NCBI GenBank assembly: GCA_011391255.1
Contig: JAABQV010000003.1
Location: forward strand, 1-64,000
Direction of reading: 5' to 3'
Origin: Dechloromonas sp.
GTDB lineage: Bacteria > Pseudomonadota > Gammaproteobacteria > Burkholderiales > Rhodocyclaceae
DNA length: 64,000 nt
Made by a program: the position numbers and the translations under genes
Part shown: positions 35,445-42,663 of the stretch, one piece after another
Position numbering within the stretch: the stretch's first letter is position 1
Layout: every line of letters starts with the position of its first letter
The notes under the pieces: model-generated
Databases searched by the model: none
Told to the model about the DNA's origin: nothing
Seen by the model: only the letters and a program-made list of their open reading frames with translations

Positions 35445-36884
35445 ATGAGTAAAGTGCTTCCTGTTGTTCTGTCTGGTGGCTCCGGTACGCGGCTATGGCC
35501 GCTTTCGCGAGAAAAATATCCCAAACAGCTTTTGCCGCTGGTCGGCGATCAATCAATGTTGCAAGCAACGGTGTCGCGACTTGAGGGATTGGCTGATATG
35601 AGCCCGCCGTTGATTGTCTGCAACGAGGAACATCGCTTTGTGGTTGCCGAACAGCTGCGCGTGTTGGGCTTGCATGGGGCGGTTCTGCTTGAACCGTTTG
35701 GTCGCAATACCGCGCCAGCGCTTGCTCTGGCGGCGCTCTGGGCGATGCGGGCGGGTGAGGATCCGGTTATGGTAGTGATGCCTGCGGATCACGATATTGC
35801 CGATGGTGCTGCGTTTCGTGATGCCGTGGCGAGGGCTGTTGTTTTGGCTGAAACGGGCAGCGCTGTTACCTTTGGAATCACGCCGGATTGTGCTGAAACG
35901 GGCTACGGCTATATTCAGCGCGGTGCTGCGTTGGGTGGTGCTTCTGGTGCTTTTGATCTGGCCCGCTTTGTTGAAAAGCCGGCAAAGCTTACCGCCGAGG
36001 CTTATCTCGCCTCAGGTGATTATTTTTGGAATAGTGGCATTTTTGTAATTCTGGCTTCCGTCTGGCTGGATGCATTGGGTTTGTGCCGTCCTGATATTCT
36101 TCAGGCCTGCCGGAGTGCGCTGGACAAGGGCGCGGCCGACGGTGATTTTGTGCGGGTGGATAGCGAGACCTTCAAGGGCTGCCCTTCCGACTCCATTGAT
36201 TATGCGGTGATGGAACGCTTGACGACAACCGGCCAGGGCTTGCCAAAAGCCGCCGTCATTCCGCTTTCAGCCGGCTGGTCGGACGTTGGCGCCTGGGATG
36301 CGTTATGGAAAGTTTTACCCAAGTGTGGCGAAGGTAACGCAACCCGTGGCGATGTGCTGCTCGAGAATTGCCGGGATACCCTGGTGGTTTCCGAGAGCCG
36401 TCTGGTCGCTTGTGTCGGGCTGAGTAACGTGGTGGTCGTTGAAACTGACGATGCCGTTCTGGTGGTTCATCATGATGCGACGCAAGACGTCAAAAAAGTG
36501 GTTGATCGCCTGAAGGCTGATAAGCGCAGCGTGGCTCAGTGGCATCGCAAAGTTTATCGGCCCTGGGGCTGGTACGACGGCGTGGATAGTGGTGAGCGCT
36601 TTCAGGTCAAACGGATTGGCGTCAAGCCGGGCGGCACGCTGTCACTGCAAATGCACCACCATCGTGCTGAACACTGGATTGTGGTCAGTGGTACGGCCAG
36701 GGTGACCAAGGGTGAGGAAGTTTTTCTGGTGACCGAAAACCAATCTACTTACATTCCGCTCGGTGTGACGCACCGGCTTGAAAACCCGGGTGTCGTGCCG
36801 CTGGAAATGATTGAGGTGCAATCCGGTAGCTATCTGGGCGAAGACGACATTGTTCGCTTCGAAGATACCTACGGCCGACTTTGA
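35445..36884 (+). CDS. manC: Mannose-1-phosphate guanylyltransferase / mannose-6-phosphate isomerase
   Basis: A 479-residue bifunctional enzyme making GDP-mannose. The N-terminal nucleotidyltransferase has LSGGSGTRLWPLSREKYPKQ, GRNTAPALALAA and the FVEKP motif. The C-terminal cupin isomerase (about 350-479) has RPWGWYDGVDSG, KPGGTLSLQMHHHRAEHWIV and a terminal PLEMIEVQSGSYLGEDDIVR. It supplies GDP-mannose for the polysaccharide. It lies outside the main EPS operon but beside its regulator. Confidence 0.95.
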   Translation: MSKVLPVVLSGGSGTRLWPLSREKYPKQLLPLVGDQSMLQATVSRLEGLADMSPPLIVCNEEHRFVVAEQLRVLGLHGAVLLEPFGRNTAPALALAALWAMRAGEDPVMVVMPADHDIADGAAFRDAVARAVVLAETGSAVTFGITPDCAETGYGYIQRGAALGGASGAFDLARFVEKPAKLTAEAYLASGDYFWNSGIFVILASVWLDALGLCRPDILQACRSALDKGAADGDFVRVDSETFKGCPSDSIDYAVMERLTTTGQGLPKAAVIPLSAGWSDVGAWDALWKVLPKCGEGNATRGDVLLENCRDTLVVSESRLVACVGLSNVVVVETDDAVLVVHHDATQDVKKVVDRLKADKRSVAQWHRKVYRPWGWYDGVDSGERFQVKRIGVKPGGTLSLQMHHHRAEHWIVVSGTARVTKGEEVFLVTENQSTYIPLGVTHRLENPGVVPLEMIEVQSGSYLGEDDIVRFEDTYGRL

Positions 36885-36927
36885 TTTTTTGGCACGCAAG
36901 CCGGGCACGCAATAAACCTGGCTGGCA

Positions 36928-36981
36928 GCCGGCAAGATGATTTGTAATCATCAGGTATCAGTTCGATTCTGGTCGGTGGCA
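36928..36981 (+). tRNA. tRNA-Thr(UGU)-like remnant lacking the D arm
   Basis: A 5-bp anticodon stem GATGA/TCATC encloses the loop TTTGTAA (36941-36947) with anticodon TGT. The short variable segment AGGT is followed by T-stem ATCAG, loop TTCGATT and CTGGT, which all pair. GCCGGCA (36928-36934) can pair with the 3' acceptor strand CGGTGGC at five of seven positions. The D arm is missing, the variable loop is one base short and there is no encoded CCA. It is therefore a degenerate pseudo-tRNA rather than a working tRNA. Confidence 0.55.
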
Positions 36982-36998
36982 ACAATAAAATCAATAGT

Positions 36999-37020
36999 TT
37001 ACGGGTTTCTAAACCCGTAA
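36999..37020. repeat. 10-bp perfect inverted repeat after the tRNA-like remnant
   Basis: TTACGGGTTT and AAACCCGTAA are perfect inverted copies with a 2-bp centre. There is no following T run, so it is not a typical terminator; it may be a leftover of the tRNA 3' region or of an attachment site. The bases from 37021 to 37223 hold no supported gene, although an antisense frame (37023-37394) is open. Confidence 0.5.
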
Positions 37021-37223
37021 TCTTAGTTCAGCACTGGTTTTTGCTGCAACTGGCGCATGGTGCTCGCAAAGGAATCGACTACCCCTATGGGGATAACGCT
37101 CACCAAGGCCACGCGGAAGGTCAAGCTATCACTAAGGCTGTTGCGCAGACTGGCGAGCAGGTGTTGGAAGTCGTTAGCGTCGACCAGCCCTAATCTGCTA
37201 CGATAAGACTTAAGTAGATTGTA

Positions 37224-37493
37224 TTGGCGGATTTTTTCAGCAAAAGGTTTGATAAGAATGTGTGGGTAACCAAACATGCTCGTGAAAGCATGCAGCGTCG
37301 GAACATTGACGCGGCCACGCTGGAGCGGGTCATCGAGGAAGGTGAAATCAAACGCCGTGACAAGGTGAATCTTTGGGTCTTCGCGCACATTCAAGGGCGG
37401 GCCGACAACTTAATCTGCGCTGCCGTGGACGAACAGGCTGCGGTTGTGATTAAGACGGTTATGGTTAATTGGGAACTGGAGGACGAAGCATGA
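37224..37493 (+). CDS. DUF4258 small protein (putative toxin)
   Basis: Up to 89 residues. VTKHARESMQRRNIDAATLE is the DUF4258 signature, followed by RDKVNLWVFAHI and LICAAVDEQAAVVIKTVMVN. The TTG at 37224 and the GTG at 37260 are both possible starts. The gene overlaps the DUF2283 gene by four bases (ATGA). DUF4258/DUF2283 gene pairs are widespread and are considered putative type II toxin-antitoxin systems; activity is not proven. Confidence 0.75.
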   Translation: MADFFSKRFDKNVWVTKHARESMQRRNIDAATLERVIEEGEIKRRDKVNLWVFAHIQGRADNLICAAVDEQAAVVIKTVMVNWELEDEA

Positions 37494-37693
37494 GAATCAA
37501 GTACGATGGCCAGGACGACATCCTATTCATTGAGTTCTCAAAGGAACCCATCGTCAAGGATGTTTCGCATGGTTGGAATGTAAATGTCGGTTACGCGGCA
37601 AACGGAATCGCTGAAATAACGATTTTGGACGCCAAGGCTGCCGGCTATTGGCCACTGGAAAACGCTAAAGATTTGCTGCCTCTCGCGGCCTAA
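37490..37693 (+). CDS. DUF2283 small protein (putative antitoxin)
   Basis: A 67-residue protein with the DUF2283 pattern: MRIKYDGQDDILFIEFSKEP and then GIAEITILDAKAAG. The start overlaps the upstream DUF4258 stop, and GGAGG precedes it at 37478-37482. It is the probable partner of the DUF4258 protein. Confidence 0.8.
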   Translation: MRIKYDGQDDILFIEFSKEPIVKDVSHGWNVNVGYAANGIAEITILDAKAAGYWPLENAKDLLPLAA

Positions 37694-37981
37694 TCCACGG
37701 CCAAACCGAGGATTTCGCCAAGGGTGTGCGGAGTAAGTAATTGCAGCATTTTGCTGGTCTTGTGAAATGCGGTCACGACGACCGCCAAGAGTATAGGCAA
37801 AATTGTAGGGAACGTCGGATGGTAATAGTCGAAATGACAAATGCTTGCTGCAAATCTGCTGCAATAATCCCCGAGAAATGCAGTAAAACCCGGAACAAGA
37901 GGGTAAGCTAAGTCTCTGATTGTATTGTGTTGATCCGCGTGGTTGCAGGGCTCGTAAACTGATTTGCGGCCGGCAGAAATG
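37694..37981. other. Gene-free spacer between the DUF2283 gene and the terminator
   Basis: No gene with a plausible start and domain is seen on either strand; long antisense frames here are low-complexity shadows. The right edge is the terminator of the VPLPA-CTERM gene transcribed from the opposite side. Confidence 0.5.
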
Positions 37982-38015
37982 AAAAAAGCTCAACCAAATT
38001 GGTTGAGCTTTTTTT
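37982..38015 (-). terminator. Rho-independent terminator of VPLPA-CTERM gene 4
   Basis: AAGCTCAACC-AAATT-GGTTGAGCTT hairpin with A and T runs on its two sides, lying 19 bases past the stop of the gene on the minus strand. It could work in both directions. Confidence 0.9.
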
Positions 38016-38033
38016 GCGTGGGCTTTGGAGCGA

Positions 38034-38636
38034 TCAGGCAGTAGCAGATTTTTGTTTGCGACGAAGAGCGCCAGATCCAAGAAGTGCTGAGCCAAACAGA
38101 AGTGCTGCGCCAGGCAAAGGAACCGCCGACAGATTGACGTCGTCGATGTTGCCACCCAAACGATTGCTGGTGCCAGTAGCAGCGAACTTGAGCAAATCAC
38201 TACCACCTGTACCTGTGACCAGTGCGCTAAAGGTGGTCCAGACGTTGACCCCTGCACCAGTGCCGGTAACCTCAAGGAGCTGAACTCCGTTCCAGTACGC
38301 TGCGATACCGTTAGTGCTGGCGGGCTGATTGATCCGCGGGGAGTAGTCGAATGTTAGTTTGTATATTTGCCCGAGAGTAGTCGTTATCGCTTGCGTGATC
38401 GAACTGTTCCTGTAGGTGTCCAATTCAACGTAATTGGAGCCGGCAGAAGCAGTTCCGGAAACATTGTTCCGGATTTCGATGCCGTCCGTCGAAGTCCAAC
38501 CCGGAATAGATGCAAGCGTGGTGTAAGAACCAGAGGAAACGCCTGGATTCTCGAAACTGCCATTGGTCACCAAAGAGCTTGCGCTGGCAAGGGTGGAAAG
38601 GGACAGCAGTACAGCCGGTAAAATTGCTTTAATCAT
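38034..38636 (-). CDS. VPLPA-CTERM protein 4 with DUF642-like/galactose-binding-like domain
   Basis: A 200-residue secreted protein. The signal peptide ends near LASASS. The body reads like a carbohydrate-binding jelly roll of the DUF642 type: LVTNGSFENPGVSSGSY, IPGWTSTDGIEIRNN, YVELDTYRNSSITQAI and YKLTFDYSPRINQPAS. The C-terminal signal is LSAVPLPGAALLFGSALLG plus ALRRKQK. The start at 38636 is chosen because AAGGAGTGACAAA precedes it and it begins the signal peptide; a longer frame to 38723 has no such site. The conserved activator/promoter element lies upstream at 38735-38780. Confidence 0.9.
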   Translation of the reverse strand: MIKAILPAVLLSLSTLASASSLVTNGSFENPGVSSGSYTTLASIPGWTSTDGIEIRNNVSGTASAGSNYVELDTYRNSSITQAITTTLGQIYKLTFDYSPRINQPASTNGIAAYWNGVQLLEVTGTGAGVNVWTTFSALVTGTGGSDLLKFAATGTSNRLGGNIDDVNLSAVPLPGAALLFGSALLGSGALRRKQKSATA

Positions 38637-38734
38637 TTTGTCACTCCTTAAACATCGATTAAGACTGAAGTTTTGACCAGCAGCTGCATTAGAGGGGGCC
38701 AAAAAATTGTTGGGTAGTTCCAACCTGCAGACGA

Positions 38735-38780
38735 ATTTTGTTACGAAAGAAGCAATCGCTCAATAGTCCAACCGGGCTAT
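38735..38780 (-). promoter_or_regulatory. Conserved activator box plus -35/-10 promoter, copy 3
   Basis: Read on the minus strand: ATAGCCCGGTTGGACTATTG (38780-38761), -35 TTGAGC (38763-38758), 17-bp spacer, -10 CAAAAT (38740-38735). The geometry is identical to the other copies. In this copy the dyad is best seen: ATAGCCC and GGACTAT are inverted copies with one mismatch. A leader of about 90 nt would precede the gene. Confidence 0.72.
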
Positions 38781-38935
38781 CAGTGAATGTCAAGTACCCA
38801 TCACCCAACTATCCGTTAGTTCTGCAGAACTCATGTTTGCTATCCATACCTTGGCTTAAGCGTTATCCATGCTGGGTTTGACTGTTTTTTACTAACGTGG
38901 ATCGATCTCGCGACGCGGTGGTCTCGAGCGGCGGA

Positions 38936-38953
38936 ATAGTCCAAACGGATCTA
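38936..38953. promoter_or_regulatory. Upstream secondary copy of the box before the Arg-rich small genes
   Basis: ATAGTCCAAACGGATCTA matches the left and centre of the conserved box and lies 58 bp upstream of the promoter-proximal copy at 38994. The remainder of the 433-bp divergent spacer (38637-39069) holds no gene. Confidence 0.5.
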
Positions 38954-38993
38954 CGACTAAAGTTATCCATGGTCTTGTTTTTGATGAATAACC

Positions 38994-39039
38994 TTAGTCT
39001 TAACGGGCCATTGCGCTTCTCGGGGCGCGGGGTGAAACT
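38994..39039 (+). promoter_or_regulatory. Conserved activator box plus -35/-10 promoter, copy 4
   Basis: TTAGTCTTAACGGGCCATTG (38994-39013) differs from copy 2 at one base of twenty. -35 is TTGCGC (39011-39016), the spacer is 17 bp and GC-rich, and -10 is the weak GAAACT (39034-39039). The weak promoter elements suggest dependence on an activator. Transcription would begin about 24 nt before the GTG at 39070. Confidence 0.68.
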
Positions 39040-39069
39040 GCGTATTCAATTTCCAGGGGTGGAAACGCG

Positions 39070-39282
39070 GTGTCTTTCGAAAATGAAAAGCGATTAGGTC
39101 GTGAGCGGCGCCAGGTGAATTGCGGTGCTCCGCAAGTATTTTCCGAGCGCCGTCGTCTGGCTGACCGGCGTCAATTCGCCATTGAGGATATTCCGTTCAT
39201 CGAGTGGGCAAGCCATTTTGCCAAGTATCAAAAAGTTAACCGGCATGTTCATCCCGGAACCACATCGTCCAAGGCCTACTGA
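39070..39282 (+). CDS. Small Arg-rich protein A, paralogue of the next ORF
   Basis: A 70-residue protein with GTG start after GGGGTGG. The core reads RERRQVNCGAPQVFSERRRL and continues ADRRQFAIEDIPFIEW. It aligns without gaps to the protein at 39315-39548 at the pattern G-x-P-x4-E-R-R-x4-R-R-x3-I-x5-F-x2-W. No known domain is recognised. It is not exported by any visible signal. It is directly behind the fourth conserved promoter, so it is probably expressed together with the VPLPA-CTERM proteins. Confidence 0.6.
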   Translation: MSFENEKRLGRERRQVNCGAPQVFSERRRLADRRQFAIEDIPFIEWASHFAKYQKVNRHVHPGTTSSKAY

Positions 39283-39314
39283 ATTCAGGCCGGATAAACA
39301 AATTAAGGCAGGCT

Positions 39315-39548
39315 ATGTTGATTGAGAATGATCGCCGGAATCGGGTAGAGCGGCGCATGATGCTGTCCGGACCACCCGTTGATTTGTTCGAACGCCGCAA
39401 GGCTTTGCAACGGCGCTTGCTTGATATTGGCGTGCTTTCTTTTGATAGCTGGATGGTTAAACGCTTGCCTGCCAGTGAAAAACACCACCATCTCGAACTG
39501 ACGCCAAATGCCTCTGGCAATGAAGGTTTGGCCTCAGGTCTTTTTTGA
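39315..39548 (+). CDS. Small Arg-rich protein B, paralogue of the previous ORF
   Basis: A 77-residue protein starting MLIENDRRNRVERRM. Its core GPPVDLFERRKALQRRLLDI followed by GVLSFDSW lines up with the upstream protein. It starts 32 bp after that stop, with an AAGGCAGG-like site, and is probably in the same transcript. The double basic motif suggests nucleic acid or polyanion binding, but there is no evidence beyond composition. Confidence 0.6.
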   Translation: MLIENDRRNRVERRMMLSGPPVDLFERRKALQRRLLDIGVLSFDSWMVKRLPASEKHHHLELTPNASGNEGLASGLF

Positions 39549-39589
39549 TCTTGCGGGCGGAGAGTAGCGAACCTGGCTGACTTCTGGTG

Positions 39590-39961
39590 TCAGTCGAAAA
39601 GCAGCGCAGCAGCGACTTGTCTGCCTTCGGCGGCAAGAATATTGTAGGTTCGACAGGCGGCGCGTAGATCCATGATTTCGAGGCCGATGCCGGCCGGCGC
39701 AAAAGGTCGCAGCAACGCTGCCGGTGGAAAGCGCAGGCGCTTGCCGGTGCCGAGCAGGATGATTCCGACACCCAGTTCCAGCAATTTTTGCATGTCATCG
39801 GCGGCCAGGGTGTCGACGGTTGCTGATGACCATTGGTGAATGATGGTTTCCGGCAACAGGATGAGATTTTTCAGGTGTTTTTCGTGGTTGACCGCAACAT
39901 AATCATCGTCATAAGCGGTGAACATGTTGAGGCCGGCAGTGTTGGCGAGGTGGAGTTTCAT
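39590..39961 (-). CDS. Mth938-like domain protein
   Basis: A 123-residue protein of the Mth938/PF04430 family: KLHLANTAGLNMFTAYDDDY, then ILLPETIIHQW and GVGIILLGTGKRLRFPP, LEIMDLRAACRTYNILAAEG. The family has a Rossmann-like fold and no firmly known function. The start at 39961 is preferred to an open frame 17 codons longer. It faces away from the aminotransferase gene. Confidence 0.88.
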   Translation of the reverse strand: MKLHLANTAGLNMFTAYDDDYVAVNHEKHLKNLILLPETIIHQWSSATVDTLAADDMQKLLELGVGIILLGTGKRLRFPPAALLRPFAPAGIGLEIMDLRAACRTYNILAAEGRQVAAALLFD

Positions 39962-40084
39962 TGATCTTTCGTCCTGAATAGTCCGCCGAAATTGCGGTGC
40001 TCCATGCGACAAGGTAGGATTATACCTTTTGCGCTACGGCACTCTGGCTAATCTGGCTGGTTTGCCGCCCTGTTGAGTGCTGTC

Positions 40085-41320
40085 ATGAAACTAATCAAGA
40101 AGTCCGCCAAGCTGGCCAACGTCTGCTACGACATTCGCGGCCCTGTGCTGCAGAAGGCCAAGCAGATGGAGGAAGAGGGTCACAAGATCATCAAACTGAA
40201 CATCGGCAATCTGGCCGCGTTCGGCTTTGATTCGCCGGAAGAAATCCAGCAGGATATGATCCGAAATCTGCCGAATGCGGCGGGTTACACGGATTCCAAG
40301 GGGATTTTCGCGGCGCGCAAGGCGATCATGCACTACACCCAGCAAAAGGGGATCAAGGGCGTCACGCTGGACGATATTTTTGTCGGCAACGGCGTTTCTG
40401 AATTGATCGTCATGGCGATGAATGCCTTGCTCGATGTGGGCGATGAAGTGCTGGTGCCGGCACCGGATTATCCGTTATGGACGGCGGCGATCAGCCTCTC
40501 CGGCGGCACGCCCAGGCATTACCTGTGCGACGAGGAAAAGGGCTGGTTGCCCGATCTGGCCGATATTCGCGCCAAGATTACGGCGAAGACGCGAGCCTTG
40601 GTGATCATCAACCCGAACAACCCGACCGGTGCGCTTTATCCGGACGACATGCTGCATGAGTTGATCGACATCGCCCGCCAGCATCACCTGATCATTTACG
40701 CCGATGAGGTGTACGACAAGGTGCTTTACGATGGGGAGACCCACACCTCGATGGCTGCGCTGGCCGATGATGTGCTGATGATTACCTTCAACGGCCTCTC
40801 GAAAAATTACCGCTCCTGCGGCTATCGCGCCGGCTGGCTAGTGGTTTCCGGCGACAAGCGCCACGCCAAGGATTACATCGAGGGCCTCGAAATGCTGGCC
40901 TCGATGCGCCTTTGTGCCAATGCGCCGGGGCAGCATGGTATTCAGACCGCGCTCGGTGGTTATCAAAGTATTGATGATCTGGTCAATGAAGGTGGGCGCC
41001 TCAGGCGTCAGCGTGATATTGCGCATGAGCTGATCACGGCGATTCCCGGTGTCAGCTGCGTCAAGCCCAAGGCGGCGCTGTATATGTTTCCCAAGCTGGA
41101 TCCGAAGATTTACCCGATCAAGAATGATCAGACCTTTATTTCCGAGTTGTTGCAGGAAGAAAAGGTTCTTCTGGTGCAGGGCACCGGCTTTAACTGGCCG
41201 CATCCGGATCATTTCCGTCTCGTCTTTTTGCCGCACGAGGATGATCTGCGCGAGGCAATCGGGCGCATTGCCCGTTTTCTTGAAAATTATCGCAAGCGTC
41301 ACCACACGCTAACTGTTTAA
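40085..41320 (+). CDS. AlaA-type PLP-dependent aminotransferase
   Basis: About 411 residues, fold type I class I/II aminotransferase. It has GYTDSKGIFAARKAIMHY, VGNGVSELIVMAMNALLDVG, IINPNNPTGALY, ADEVYDK and the PLP-lysine motif FNGLSKNYRSCGYRAGW. It most resembles the glutamate-pyruvate aminotransferase AlaA (YfbQ). A TTG four codons upstream (40073) is another possible start. Location just before hom and, further on, thrC is a common betaproteobacterial arrangement. Confidence 0.9.
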   Translation: MKLIKKSAKLANVCYDIRGPVLQKAKQMEEEGHKIIKLNIGNLAAFGFDSPEEIQQDMIRNLPNAAGYTDSKGIFAARKAIMHYTQQKGIKGVTLDDIFVGNGVSELIVMAMNALLDVGDEVLVPAPDYPLWTAAISLSGGTPRHYLCDEEKGWLPDLADIRAKITAKTRALVIINPNNPTGALYPDDMLHELIDIARQHHLIIYADEVYDKVLYDGETHTSMAALADDVLMITFNGLSKNYRSCGYRAGWLVVSGDKRHAKDYIEGLEMLASMRLCANAPGQHGIQTALGGYQSIDDLVNEGGRLRRQRDIAHELITAIPGVSCVKPKAALYMFPKLDPKIYPIKNDQTFISELLQEEKVLLVQGTGFNWPHPDHFRLVFLPHEDDLREAIGRIARFLENYRKRHHTLTV

Positions 41321-41346
41321 CTGTTTTATTTACATAAAGTCAGACC

Positions 41347-42657
41347 ATGAAACCTATCAATGTTGGCCTTATCGGCATCGGCACCGTCGGCGGTGGCACC
41401 TGGAATGTTCTCAAGCGTAACGCGGACGAAATCGCCCGCCGTGCCGGCCGTCCGATTCGCATTACGGCCGTTGCCGACAAGAATGTCGAGCTGGCAAAGC
41501 AGCTGACCGCAGGCGCTGCACGTGTAACCGATGACGCTTTTTCGCTGGTCAACGATCCGGAAATTGACATCATCGTTGAGCTGATCGGTGGCTACGGCGT
41601 CGCCAAGGAAGTCGTGATGCAGGCAATTGCCAACGGTAAGCACGTGGTTACCGCCAACAAGGCGCTGCTCGCGGTGCATGGCACCGAGATTTTTTCTGCC
41701 GCCCAGAACAAGGGGGTGATGGTCGCCTTCGAAGCGGCGGTTGCCGGTGGCATCCCGATCATCAAGGCGCTGCGCGAAGGTCTCAGTGCCAACCGTATTG
41801 AATGGGCAGCCGGCATTATCAACGGGACAACCAACTTCATCCTCTCCGAAATGCGCGACAAGGGTCTGTCCTTTGACGATGTGCTGAAAGAGGCGCAGCG
41901 CCTGGGTTATGCCGAAGCTGATCCGACTTTCGATATCGAAGGCGTTGATGCCGCGCACAAGGCAACGCTGATCGCTTCGATCGCTTTCGGTATTCCGGTG
42001 CAGTTTGACAAGGCTTACATCGAAGGCATCACCAAGCTTGAAGCTTCCGACATCAAGTACGCCGAGCAACTCGGTTACCGCATCAAGCTGCTCGGTATCG
42101 CCAAACGCCGCGAGACCGGTATCGAACTGCGCGTCCATCCGACCCTGATTCCGGCCAAGCGCTTGCTGGCCAACGTTGAAGGCGCGATGAATGCCATCGT
42201 CGTCAAGGGCGATGCGGTTGGTACGACGCTTTATTACGGCAAGGGTGCCGGTGCCGAACCGACCGCTTCTTCCGTAATCGCCGATATTATTGACGTCACC
42301 CGTCTTGCCACCGCCGATGCCGCCCACCGCGTGCCGCACCTGGCCTTCCAGCCGGATGCGATGTCCAATTTACCGATTCTGCCGATGAGCGACGTCGAAA
42401 CTGGTTATTACCTGCGTTTGCGTGTTGAAGACAAGCCAGGCGTGCTGGCCGATGTGACGCGCATTCTGGCCGATCAGGGCATCTCGATTGACGCCATGCT
42501 GCAGCGCGAACCGGAAGAGGGCGAAGGCGAGACGGATATCATCATCCTCACCCATGTCTGCAAAGAAAGCTGCGCCGATGCGGCGATTGCCAAGATTGAA
42601 GGTCTTGCCGCGCAAAAGGGCAAGGTCAAGCGGATTCGTCTGGAAGAGCTGCAGTAA
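41347..42657 (+). CDS. hom: Homoserine dehydrogenase
   Basis: A 436-residue enzyme converting aspartate semialdehyde to homoserine. NAD(P)-binding motif GLIGIGTVGGGTW at residues 7-19, catalytic region AAGIINGTTNFILSEM and DVEGVDAAHK-like DIEGVDAAHKATLIASIAFG. The C-terminal ACT domain (about 355-430) is YYLRLRVEDKPGVLADVTRI, giving threonine feedback control. It begins 26 bp after the aminotransferase. Confidence 0.96.
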   Translation: MKPINVGLIGIGTVGGGTWNVLKRNADEIARRAGRPIRITAVADKNVELAKQLTAGAARVTDDAFSLVNDPEIDIIVELIGGYGVAKEVVMQAIANGKHVVTANKALLAVHGTEIFSAAQNKGVMVAFEAAVAGGIPIIKALREGLSANRIEWAAGIINGTTNFILSEMRDKGLSFDDVLKEAQRLGYAEADPTFDIEGVDAAHKATLIASIAFGIPVQFDKAYIEGITKLEASDIKYAEQLGYRIKLLGIAKRRETGIELRVHPTLIPAKRLLANVEGAMNAIVVKGDAVGTTLYYGKGAGAEPTASSVIADIIDVTRLATADAAHRVPHLAFQPDAMSNLPILPMSDVETGYYLRLRVEDKPGVLADVTRILADQGISIDAMLQREPEEGEGETDIIILTHVCKESCADAAIAKIEGLAAQKGKVKRIRLEELQ

Positions 42658-42663
42658 GGTTTT

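Noticed and set aside
36928-36981. An intact tRNA-Thr gene
   Set aside because: No D arm, shortened variable loop, imperfect acceptor stem and no CCA; kept only as a remnant.
37023-37394. 123-codon minus-strand ORF overlapping the DUF4258 gene
   Set aside because: It runs antisense through the DUF4258 gene and has no recognisable domain; the C-terminal part looked somewhat protein-like but is not enough.
4999-39039. Sigma-54 promoters before VPLPA-CTERM genes
   Set aside because: No GG-N10-GC (-24/-12) pattern at the four sites; the 17-bp -35/-10 spacing fits sigma-70 with an activator instead.
39975-39993. A fifth copy of the conserved box near the Mth938-domain gene
   Set aside because: AATAGTCCGCCGAAATTG shares only the left half and lacks the AACGG-CCATTG part; the -35/-10 spacing does not fit.
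41326-42339. 337-codon antisense ORF opposite hom
   Set aside because: Complement of a strongly conserved enzyme; no motif of its own.
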